NCBI GenBank assembly: GCA_017624645.1
Contig: JAGAMQ010000065.1
Location: 1 to 6,431, forward strand
DNA: 6,431 nt
Source of the DNA: Oscillospiraceae bacterium
Lineage (GTDB): Bacteria > Bacillota > Clostridia > Oscillospirales > Oscillospiraceae
Reading direction: 5' to 3'
Below the pieces are notes generated by a model that saw only the letters and a program-made list of their open reading frames with translations, was not told the DNA's origin and made no database searches. This document shows, in pieces, positions 1 through 4,971 of the stretch. Each line of letters starts with the position of its first letter. Positions within the stretch are counted from its first letter, which is position 1. The position numbers and the translations under genes are program-made.

Positions 1-3
1 CAT

Positions 4-48
4 AAAAAGTAAAATTTTCGGGGGGGGCTGCCTTTGGCAGTCCCCCCC
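4..48 (-). terminator. Intrinsic terminator of the carboxypeptidase–uracil-DNA glycosylase operon
   Basis: Bases 20-32 and 36-48 form a 13-bp stem (one G·T wobble, 27/41) closed by a 3-base loop; the stem is almost entirely G:C. Read on the minus strand it begins about 10 bases after the glycosylase stop codon and is followed by T-rich sequence (four T at 11-14, five T at 4-8). The plus-strand side has no comparable T-run directly after the stem, so the terminator works mainly leftward. The run of eight G at 20-27 is also a place where sequencing could miscount. Confidence 0.85.
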
Positions 49-58
49 TACTGTTGTA

Positions 59-622
59 TCATATTTTTGCACCAACTTCACGGATCTTATCCCGAAGTGA
101 AAGAAGATCCATAAAGGTATCCGGCCGCTTGGACACATCTCTGAGCAAGGCTGAAGGATGATAAATGGCAGTGATCCAAAATCCGTTTCTGTGGAGCCAT
201 GTTCCGTGCTCCTGTGTAATGCGGTAATCATCTGCAATCAGCCGTCGTGCAGCGATCCTTCCAAGGCATACGATGATCTTTGGACGGATCAGCGATACCT
301 GATTGCGCAGGTAACCTATGCAGGCATCCTGCTCCGGGTCTTTCGGGTCGCGGTTGTGGGGTGGTCTGCATTTGACAACGTTTGCGATGTAACAGTTATT
401 CCTGTTCAGGTCAATTATGGAGAGCATATCGTCCAAAAGCTTTCCGGCAGGACCCACAAACGGCTCCCCCTGCAGATCCTCCTGTTCTCCCGGGCCTTCA
501 CCTACAAACATAACATCTGCATCCCTTGCGCCGACGCCGAATACCACATTGGTTCTTGTAGCACATAATGAGCAGCGGCTGCAATTCTGACAGGCGTGTT
601 CCAAATTGTCCCAGTCCAGCAT
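59..622 (-). CDS. Uracil-DNA glycosylase, family 4 (iron-sulfur type)
   Basis: Removes uracil from DNA as the first step of base excision repair; acts in the cytoplasm on uracil from cytosine deamination or dUTP misincorporation. The 187-residue protein shows the family 4 pattern: motif GEGPGEQED (41-49) followed by [10 protein letters not shown] (52-61), [13 protein letters not shown] (81-93), and the C-terminal HPSALLR (155-161) with the conserved His. Four cysteines expected to hold a [4Fe-4S] cluster are C14, C17, C85 and C101 (C-x2-C and C-x15-C). Cysteines also occur at 11 and 20, making a regular C-x2-C-x2-C-x2-C run. Length is normal for the family. The ATG lies 5 bases after the carboxypeptidase stop, and its Shine-Dalgarno AAGGAG (632-637) is inside the end of that gene, so the two are very likely co-transcribed and perhaps translationally coupled. 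The pairing with a wall enzyme has no obvious functional logic. Confidence 0.93.
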   Translation of the reverse strand: MLDWDNLEHACQNCSRCSLCATRTNVVFGVGARDADVMFVGEGPGEQEDLQGEPFVGPAGKLLDDMLSIIDLNRNNCYIANVVKCRPPHNRDPKDPEQDACIGYLRNQVSLIRPKIIVCLGRIAARRLIADDYRITQEHGTWLHRNGFWITAIYHPSALLRDVSKRPDTFMDLLSLRDKIREVGAKI

Positions 623-627
623 CCCGA

Positions 628-2043
628 TCAGCTCCTTCTACGGCTTCGACGTCTTCTTTTGCTTCTCTTGCGGGCGGAGTAGCTTCGCAGCTTTGCTGAT
701 AGACGAATGGTCAACAAAACAAGTATGCAGAAACATACCAGCGCACCGACAATTACCAAAACAGTTTTTAAGAGTCCGGAGCCGCTGTATTGATTATCTC
801 CTGTTGTAAAGCTGTTACCTACCCGGACATCGTTCAAGGCATAAAGGTCTGTCTTGGCAACGCACAGATCGCCGTACCATATTTCGACACCGGTAATGCG
901 GTCCCCTGTCTGAACCGGTGCCTTTGTGCTGGATCCACCGTCTTCATAACGGAAAGTAAGATCCTGGGAAGAGACCTGTGCAGGCAGAACAGTTGAAACG
1001 CTTACCTTGGGACCGATAGACACCTTGTTTTCGCCGTCGGTGACATCCCGCTGTGTAAGCACCTGTCCTTCAAAAAGGATCTGGGCAGGCTTGTATCCTG
1101 TAAAACCGGCGTCAAACAGCTGCTTGGTTTCATTAAAGCCACCGTAAACCTTTATTCCGGAGGTCTTTTCATCTATCTCAGACTCTGCGCCCATTATAAC
1201 ACTGACCAGGTTCATACCGTCTTTTCCGGCGGTTGCAGCAAGGCAGCGGGTTCCGTCGTTGGCCGTACCGGTTCGTCCTCCTGTTACCCGTTCATCGTAG
1301 TATGGAGGCTTGTTCTGAAGATAATTAGAGGTAGCGAGAGAGCGCTCTTCAGAAAGATTTGTAGCCGGAACGGTATAGGAATCCGTAGAAAACACAGCAT
1401 GGAACAATTCGTTTTCCATTGCTGCTGAGAGAATCTTTGCTACATCCCTGGCGGTCGTCAGCTGTTGATCGTTATGCAGACCGTGAACGTTGATAAAGGT
1501 TGTAGCGGTGCATCCCAGCTCCGCCGCCCTAGTGTTCATCATGGATACAAAAGCACTTTGGCTTCCCGCAATATGTTCTGCCATGACGGCTGCAGCATCG
1601 TTAGCAGAACCAACCATCATACAGTACAGCAAATCGCCCAGGGGCATGATTTCGCCGGCTTGCAGATCTGCATCCATAGCGCCTATAGGTATAGAATCCA
1701 GGGTCGACTGCTGAACTGTGATCACATCGGTCAGATTTCCGCTTTCTGTAACCAAAAGGGCCGTCATGATCTTTACCAAACTGGAAGGCGGCAGCTGTAC
1801 ATCCGGATTCAATGCATACATTAGAGTTTGGCTGGATGTTTCATACAGAAATGCCGCTTTCGCGTTATCAATCCGCAGTTCCGGACCGATCAAATGCTGG
1901 GTTGCATCCATAGAGTAGCATCCGGAAACGGAAGCAGACTCCTGCAGGGGTTCTTCTGTTTCAGTGGCAAAGACATAGCTTGTGAGGACTGCGAAAACAA
2001 CTACTATCATTAAGATGCGGCGAAGCAGTTTATATTTCTTCAT
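628..2043 (-). CDS. D-alanyl-D-alanine carboxypeptidase, PBP5/DacF type, membrane anchored
   Basis: Low-molecular-weight penicillin-binding protein (peptidase family S11) that trims the terminal D-Ala from peptidoglycan pentapeptides outside the membrane. The 471 residues start with a signal peptide (basic MKKYKLLRR, then a hydrophobic stretch to about residue 26). The serine-peptidase motifs follow in order: S88-L-V-K91 (SxxK, nucleophile), S146-A-N148 (SxN), and R257-T-G259 in the KTG position, preceded by VTGG. A PBP5 C-terminal-like beta domain covers about 318-415. A transmembrane helix (about 424-448) and a strongly basic tail (449-471, nine Arg/Lys within the last eleven residues) end the protein; the family more often ends in an amphipathic helix. 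The Arg in place of Lys in the KTG box is encoded CGA, two changes from AAA, so a simple read error is unlikely. Shine-Dalgarno AAGGAG (2049-2054) is 5 bases before the ATG. First gene of the operon with the glycosylase. dacF, dacB and dacA cannot be told apart here. Confidence 0.93.
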   Translation of the reverse strand: MKKYKLLRRILMIVVVFAVLTSYVFATETEEPLQESASVSGCYSMDATQHLIGPELRIDNAKAAFLYETSSQTLMYALNPDVQLPPSSLVKIMTALLVTESGNLTDVITVQQSTLDSIPIGAMDADLQAGEIMPLGDLLYCMMVGSANDAAAVMAEHIAGSQSAFVSMMNTRAAELGCTATTFINVHGLHNDQQLTTARDVAKILSAAMENELFHAVFSTDSYTVPATNLSEERSLATSNYLQNKPPYYDERVTGGRTGTANDGTRCLAATAGKDGMNLVSVIMGAESEIDEKTSGIKVYGGFNETKQLFDAGFTGYKPAQILFEGQVLTQRDVTDGENKVSIGPKVSVSTVLPAQVSSQDLTFRYEDGGSSTKAPVQTGDRITGVEIWYGDLCVAKTDLYALNDVRVGNSFTTGDNQYSGSGLLKTVLVIVGALVCFCILVLLTIRLSAKLRSYSARKRSKRRRRSRRRS

Positions 2044-2063
2044 AATTGCTCCTTATCTTTTCA

Positions 2064-2079
2064 ACAGGACTTGTCCTGT
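2064..2079. repeat. Perfect 16-bp palindrome over the -35 box of the comEA promoter
   Basis: ACAGGAC (2064-2070), two bases, GTCCTGT (2073-2079). It covers the -35 hexamer of the rightward promoter (2071-2076) and also lies in the 5' leader of the carboxypeptidase mRNA, 9 bases upstream of its Shine-Dalgarno. It could be a regulator binding site or a small RNA hairpin (6-bp stem with a 4-base loop). The repeat is seen directly; its role is inferred. Confidence 0.5.
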
Positions 2080-2099
2080 GTTTGCTTTTATCGTATAAT
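2071..2099 (+). promoter_or_regulatory. Sigma-A-type promoter for the ComEA-family gene
   Basis: TTGTCC (2071-2076), a 17-base spacer, then a consensus TATAAT (2094-2099). Transcription would start near 2106, giving a leader of about 47 bases before the ATG at 2153. The -35 is 4 of 6 to consensus; the -10 and spacing are ideal. Confidence 0.65.
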
Positions 2100-2104
2100 A
2101 CATT

Positions 2105-2133
2105 ATTATAGCATTGACTTCTGTATCAGTCAA
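2105..2133 (-). promoter_or_regulatory. Sigma-A-type promoter for the carboxypeptidase–glycosylase operon
   Basis: On the minus strand TTGACT (2128-2133), a 17-base spacer and a perfect TATAAT (2105-2110). Transcription would start near 2098, about 55 bases before the carboxypeptidase ATG. Its -10 box lies only 5 bases from the -10 box of the opposite promoter, so RNA polymerase can hardly occupy both at once. Confidence 0.72.
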
Positions 2134-2134
2134 T
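2113..2134. repeat. Inverted repeat over the -35 box of the carboxypeptidase promoter
   Basis: ATTGACT (2113-2119), 8 bases, AGTCAAT (2128-2134): a perfect 7-bp inverted repeat whose right arm contains the leftward -35 hexamer. In RNA read rightward it would form a hairpin just before the AGGAG of the ComEA-family gene. An operator or a leader hairpin are both possible; neither is shown. Confidence 0.45.
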
Positions 2135-2152
2135 CACAGGAGATACGCAGTT

Positions 2153-2527
2153 ATGAAAAAATCTATCATCACCGCGGTATGTATTACGCTATGCTTTATT
2201 TGTATAGGTGTTGGGATCTTCATCGGTCGAATAAGTTCCCACGCCATGCCCCGTTGGGAAGCCGAACACCTCACGGAAATAAAACCGCCCAAACTGAACA
2301 CCGTCTTTGATCAGCCGGAGTACATAGACGGAAAGCTGAACATCAATGTCGCCTCGATAGAGAACCTTTGCTTATTACCCGGAATTGGTGAAGGACTTGC
2401 CCAGAGGATCATTGATTATCGGCAGACCATCGCCCCTTTTGCCTCAATTGAGGAAATACGTTTTGTTGACGGAATGGGAGAAAAGAAGTTTTCAGCCATT
2501 CAAAATTATATCACAATCGGTGAATAA
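2153..2527 (+). CDS. comEA: ComEA-family helix-hairpin-helix DNA-binding protein, membrane anchored
   Basis: ComEA proteins bind incoming DNA at the outer face of the membrane during transformation through a helix-hairpin-helix domain. The 124-residue product opens with MKKSIIT and a single hydrophobic segment (about residues 5-23) that acts as an uncleaved anchor or signal. The last 65 residues hold the tandem helix-hairpin-helix unit: LNINVAS, LPGIGEGLAQRIIDYR and VDGMGEKKF, with the typical G-x-G hairpins. The SLBB domain found between anchor and helix-hairpin-helix in Bacillus ComEA is missing, so this is a short form. The ATG at 2153 has AGGAG (2138-2142) 10 bases upstream; an in-frame TTG at 2114 would put residues ahead of the signal and is rejected. 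No comEB/comEC neighbours are present, so a competence role is not proven; the name reflects family only. Its stop is one base from the stop of the convergent gene. Confidence 0.82.
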   Translation: MKKSIITAVCITLCFICIGVGIFIGRISSHAMPRWEAEHLTEIKPPKLNTVFDQPEYIDGKLNINVASIENLCLLPGIGEGLAQRIIDYRQTIAPFASIEEIRFVDGMGEKKFSAIQNYITIGE

Positions 2528-2528
2528 A

Positions 2529-2900
2529 CTATCTATCAACAGCCAAACCGAGATCTTCATCTTTCTTCATCAAAACAGTATGTGGGATCAACGACAGAGA
2601 ACAGATTGGCTGTCCATTCTTCAAAGGAATCCATTGTAAGGATTTTTCATCCCTATAGATTAGCGTAAAGCTGTTGATTTTTCCTATTTTTTTTAAAGCA
2701 ACAGAGGTGATCATGCCCATACCCCCCGGAACGGGCACGCAGGTCCCCAGATTTACCGACCCATACTCCCCTGTCACCATGATTTTTGTCACTGTTTTTA
2801 TATCCTTACAGCAGCAACGGATACGGTAGTATAGTCCCTGTGTGCTGACAGCGGCGTCTCCCACAGTATGTCCTTGATGCACGATAGGAAATGTATCCAA
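2529..2900 (-). CDS. Uncharacterised 123-residue protein with TTG start
   Basis: I do not recognise a named family. The product is a compact, probably soluble, beta-rich protein with no signal peptide or membrane segment. Its first part (FPIVHQGHTVGDAAV, then GLYYRIRCCC) recalls short uncharacterised Oscillospirales proteins that begin with a name-less F-x-x-x-x-x-G-x-x-V-G pattern; this is a memory-based impression. It has three consecutive cysteines at 29-31. The start is TTG at 2898-2900, supported by AAGGGGGTG (2909-2917) eight bases upstream; no ATG is available near the N-terminus. That ribosome binding site is the 3' arm of the mazF terminator hairpin, and the TTG sits in its T-run. 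An A8 tract on the coding strand lies at 2687-2694. The long open frame, good Shine-Dalgarno and tight packing against comEA argue that it is real. Confidence 0.68.
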   Translation of the reverse strand: MDTFPIVHQGHTVGDAAVSTQGLYYRIRCCCKDIKTVTKIMVTGEYGSVNLGTCVPVPGGMGMITSVALKKIGKINSFTLIYRDEKSLQWIPLKNGQPICSLSLIPHTVLMKKDEDLGLAVDR

Positions 2901-2946
2901 AAAATCAGCACCCCCTTATTGCAGACTATGCGCCAAGGGGGTGCTG
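2900..2946 (-). terminator. Intrinsic terminator after mazF, overlapping the next gene's ribosome binding site
   Basis: CAGCACCCCCTT (2906-2917) and AAGGGGGTGCTG (2935-2946) form a perfect 12-bp stem around a 17-base loop. On the minus strand the stem starts 3 bases after the mazF stop and is followed by six T (2899-2904). The distal arm read leftward contains AAGGGGGTG, the Shine-Dalgarno of the following TTG-started gene, so the folded hairpin would hide that site. Termination directed leftward is well supported; a regulatory role is inference. Confidence 0.72.
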
Positions 2947-2949
2947 TAT

Positions 2950-3315
2950 TCATGAAAGTCTGTCTTCGTTCAGTCCAAAGCTCACGGCGATTGCATCATT
3001 GACAAGGGACATGTGCCGGTCATCCAAACGACCCATATGCTCACGAAGCCTGCGCTTATCAATGGTCCGTATCTGCTCCAACAGGATCACCGAATCCTTA
3101 CTTAGACCGACACTTCCACCGGCAATATTGATATGCGTCGGCAGACGTGCTTTTCCTGTCTGGCTTGTGATCGCAGCTGCAATCACCGTAGGCGAATGTC
3201 GGTTGCCGGTGTCGTTCTGAATAATGAGAACAGGCCGTGTGCCGCCTTGCTCACTTCCGACAACTGGGGATAAATCCGCATAAAATATATCACCGCGTTT
3301 GACAATTCCATCCAT
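2950..3315 (-). CDS. mazF: MazF/NdoA-family endoribonuclease toxin
   Basis: Closely resembles Bacillus subtilis NdoA (EndoA/MazF), a ribosome-independent mRNA interferase that in Bacillus cleaves UACAU sites and forms a dimer. The 121-residue product begins [15 protein letters not shown] and has [10 protein letters not shown] (16-25), RPVLIIQND (27-35), an [16 protein letters not shown] and the C-terminal [18 protein letters not shown]27 and T50 align with Arg25 and Thr48 of NdoA, described as catalytic, so activity is expected to be intact. The ATG at 3313-3315 matches the family N-terminus and has GGAG about 10 bases upstream; an in-frame ATG at 3384 would add 23 unrelated residues across a hairpin and has a badly spaced site, so it is rejected. 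No MazE/NdoAI-type antitoxin gene precedes it: only 140 bases separate it from the lipoprotein gene. In Bacillus the order is ydcC–alr–ndoAI–ndoA; alr and ndoAI are both absent here. Confidence 0.93.
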   Translation of the reverse strand: MDGIVKRGDIFYADLSPVVGSEQGGTRPVLIIQNDTGNRHSPTVIAAAITSQTGKARLPTHINIAGGSVGLSKDSVILLEQIRTIDKRRLREHMGRLDDRHMSLVNDAIAVSFGLNEDRLS

Positions 3316-3344
3316 CTGGTTCACTCTCCGGAAAAGAACATTGT

Positions 3345-3377
3345 CCGCGTTACTGATGGAGTTCCTATGTAACGCGG
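3345..3377 (-). promoter_or_regulatory. Hairpin in the mazF leader
   Basis: CCGCGTTAC (3345-3353) and GTAACGCGG (3369-3377) are a perfect 9-bp inverted repeat with a 15-base loop, ending about 29 bases upstream of the mazF ATG. There is no T-run, so it is not an intrinsic terminator. It may be an operator for an autorepressor or an RNA structure affecting mazF translation. The repeat is seen; the role is open. Confidence 0.5.
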
Positions 3378-3406
3378 TAAACATATTCTCCCACGCACAT
3401 AAGAAA

Positions 3407-3415
3407 TTTATACCA
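3407..3415 (-). promoter_or_regulatory. Possible extended -10 promoter for mazF
   Basis: On the minus strand TGG followed by TATAAA (TATAAA at 3407-3412, TGG at 3413-3415) forms an extended -10 element. No good -35 hexamer is found 16-18 bases upstream. Transcription would start near 3400, leaving an 85-base leader that contains the 3345-3377 hairpin. The evidence is limited to one element. Confidence 0.38.
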
Positions 3416-3455
3416 CAGTACAGACATTGTATCCTATGCAGATTGTGACCATGTG

Positions 3456-4019
3456 TTACAGAAAAACAAAGTTTCGCACATCCATCGACAAATATCTCTT
3501 CCCGTTCCAGTATACCTCACAAAATTCCGGGAGCACATCCCTTCCCAGCTGTAGGCATACACGCACCGTTTCGGATCGGTATGTATCATCAAAGATCAGC
3601 TCGGTGGTGTCACCACTCTTTTGGCTGCTGTGCAGATACCCGCTTCGCAGTGCTTTCATAAATACCCACGGTGTACTTACAGGGGAAAGCAATCCGTCTG
3701 CCAGGGTATCAAAACCAAGGATAACATCGTCAAACCGAAGATCTCCACCGGTTGTGCTGACCGTACCGGTTATGCCGCTGATGGATTCCGGATCTTCTAC
3801 TGAAAAAGATACGTCCCCTGCTTTATTCGCTTTGCAGTGTAAGGTAAATGTATAGCTGCAGTCCGTGTAATTTGCTGTGATTACCGCATCAAACTCGCAC
3901 CCACTGCTGTCCAAAAGCCTTTGTCTTAAGCCAAGACCCTCCTGCATGGAATTTGTTACTGGACTGCAGCCCACGGTAAAGATGACTGCAAAAAGAAGAA
4001 TGAGGCAGCGTCTCACCAT
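3456..4019 (-). CDS. Putative lipoprotein, LolA/GerS/YdcC-like
   Basis: A 187-residue exported protein. The N-terminus has two Arg, a hydrophobic stretch and a lipobox-like TVGC with C18 as the likely acylated cysteine (Thr at -3 is less usual than Leu). The remainder is predicted beta-rich with repeated short strands, such as [34 protein letters not shown] and [10 protein letters not shown], and ends without a membrane segment. This matches the appearance of LolA-like lipoproteins such as Bacillus YdcC and Clostridioides GerS; GerS is needed for cortex modification during spore germination. The identification leans on position as much as sequence: in those genomes this lipoprotein lies near acpS/alr/ndoA, and here it lies between nnrD and mazF. 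The Shine-Dalgarno AAAGGTG overlaps the nnrD stop codon and there are only 9 bases between the genes, so the two are probably coupled. No terminator is visible after its stop. The exact function is unproven. Confidence 0.75.
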   Translation of the reverse strand: MVRRCLILLFAVIFTVGCSPVTNSMQEGLGLRQRLLDSSGCEFDAVITANYTDCSYTFTLHCKANKAGDVSFSVEDPESISGITGTVSTTGGDLRFDDVILGFDTLADGLLSPVSTPWVFMKALRSGYLHSSQKSGDTTELIFDDTYRSETVRVCLQLGRDVLPEFCEVYWNGKRYLSMDVRNFVFL

Positions 4020-4028
4020 ATCACACCT

Positions 4029-4877
4029 TTATTTTAAGAGTCGTGGCAGAACATTCAGCATGTCTGTGGGTAACATTCCGTACATCCCCAATTCCTCTGC
4101 GCAAATATCCCCTGCAGCACCGTGAAGCCAAGCTCCGCAAGCTGCGGCATTTATGGGAGAAAGCTTTTGCCCCAGCAGCGCAGTAATCATTCCGGACAGG
4201 GCATCACCGCATCCGCCCACGGCCATACCGGGATTTCCTGTTGGATTTACAAAAACTTTTGTCCCGTCAGTAATGACGGTTTCCGGACCCTTTAGAAGAA
4301 GTATTTGACCCAACTCCGACGCCGCGGCCACAGCCGATTCCACTCTTTGTGTTGGATTATATCCCATCAATCTGGAGAATTCCCCCTCATGGGGTGTCAA
4401 AATTACCGGCGATTGTCTGTCACGCAATATATCCTTATGCTTGGACACTGCAAATATACCGTCTGCATCCAAAACAACAGGTCCCATAAACTCTGTTAAA
4501 ACAGCCCGTACCACCTCCTGGGCCTGTGCAGAGCGTCCGACGCCCGGACCAATCAACACAGCGTCCATGCCGTCCATCATTCTGCAGATTTTTTTCAGTG
4601 CCCTCATACAGAACATTCCGTCTTCCTCGGGTAACGGCTGGACTACCGGTTCTGTCAGTTTGATTGCCTCTATTGTGTATATACTTTGGGGGACAGCCAG
4701 GTATACCATACCCGCACCACAGCGCAACGCGCCCATGGAAGCCAGCGCCGGAGCGCCGGTATACCCAACGCTTCCGCAAAGCAACAATACTTTTCCCACA
4801 GACCCCTTATGGACATTATGCGGTCTATCGGGTAACAGATCCCATACATCTTGCTTTGTCAGTCTGATTTGATCCAT
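4029..4877 (-). CDS. nnrD: ADP-dependent NAD(P)H-hydrate dehydratase (stand-alone NnrD)
   Basis: Repairs damaged nicotinamide cofactors by dehydrating the S form of NADHX and NADPHX back to NADH and NADPH, with ADP as phosphate acceptor in bacteria. The 282-residue protein is a ribokinase-like YjeF C-terminal domain: HKGSVGKVLLLCGS (23-36), YTGAPALASMGALRCGAG (39-56), DADGIFAV, LTPHEGEFSRLMG, LLLKGPETVITDG, and GGCGDALSG (221-229), where D225 is the expected catalytic Asp. AWLHGAAGD closes the domain. The N-terminal epimerase (NnrE/YjeF_N), fused in many bacteria to give about 500 residues, is absent, so racemisation of R-NAD(P)HX would need another gene. The ATG has a strong GGAGGAG (4883-4889) 5 bases upstream. 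It is the first gene of a leftward unit with the lipoprotein gene. Confidence 0.93.
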   Translation of the reverse strand: MDQIRLTKQDVWDLLPDRPHNVHKGSVGKVLLLCGSVGYTGAPALASMGALRCGAGMVYLAVPQSIYTIEAIKLTEPVVQPLPEEDGMFCMRALKKICRMMDGMDAVLIGPGVGRSAQAQEVVRAVLTEFMGPVVLDADGIFAVSKHKDILRDRQSPVILTPHEGEFSRLMGYNPTQRVESAVAAASELGQILLLKGPETVITDGTKVFVNPTGNPGMAVGGCGDALSGMITALLGQKLSPINAAACGAWLHGAAGDICAEELGMYGMLPTDMLNVLPRLLK

Positions 4878-4895
4878 AATATCTCCTCCAAAAGC

Positions 4896-4924
4896 ATCAT
4901 ATCATGGGAAATTCCCACAGTCAA
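4896..4924 (-). promoter_or_regulatory. Sigma-A-type promoter for nnrD
   Basis: On the minus strand TTGACT (4919-4924), 17-base spacer, TATGAT (4896-4901). Transcription would start near 4889, so the leader would be only about 12 bases with the Shine-Dalgarno at its very 5' end; that is tight and slightly lowers confidence. Confidence 0.58.
4905..4917. repeat. Perfect 13-base palindrome in the nnrD promoter spacer
   Basis: TGGGAA (4905-4910), one base, TTCCCA (4912-4917). It lies wholly between the -35 and -10 hexamers of the nnrD promoter, a position where a bound repressor would block polymerase. Only the symmetry is seen; no regulator is identified. Confidence 0.45.
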
Positions 4925-4936
4925 TGGAATTAATAC

Positions 4937-4965
4937 TTGCTTTTTTGGATTTAGCATGGTATGAT
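4937..4965 (+). promoter_or_regulatory. pheS: Sigma-A-type promoter for the T-box–pheST unit
   Basis: TTGCTT (4937-4942), 17-base spacer, TATGAT (4960-4965), with TG at 4957-4958 giving an extended -10. Start expected near 4972, at the beginning of the T-box leader. It lies back to back with the nnrD promoter, the -35 boxes being 12 bases apart. Confidence 0.68.
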
Positions 4966-4971
4966 AACCTG

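Noticed and set aside
1465..1824. Open frames on the plus strand inside the carboxypeptidase gene
   Set aside because: Shadows of a clearly conserved gene; the translations have no family resemblance.
2114..2152. TTG start for the ComEA-family protein at 2114
   Set aside because: It lies close to the predicted transcription start, lacks a ribosome binding site, and would place polar residues before the membrane segment.
2687..2694. A8 slippery run (A AAA AAA in frame) in the uncharacterised gene, as a frameshift or phase-variation site
   Set aside because: The -1 frame reaches a stop after 11 codons, no downstream stimulator structure is evident, and an eight-base run is short for phase variation.
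3316..3384. Longer mazF start at the in-frame ATG 3384, adding 23 residues
   Set aside because: The added residues have no match to the family N-terminus, span the leader hairpin, and the GGGAG before it is only 3 bases from the ATG. ATG 3315 gives the normal length.
3444..3460. Imperfect palindrome TGTGACC/TGTTACA at the lipoprotein stop, as a CRP/FNR-like site or terminator
   Set aside because: Half-site spacing does not match those regulators, arms contain a mismatch, and no T-run follows.
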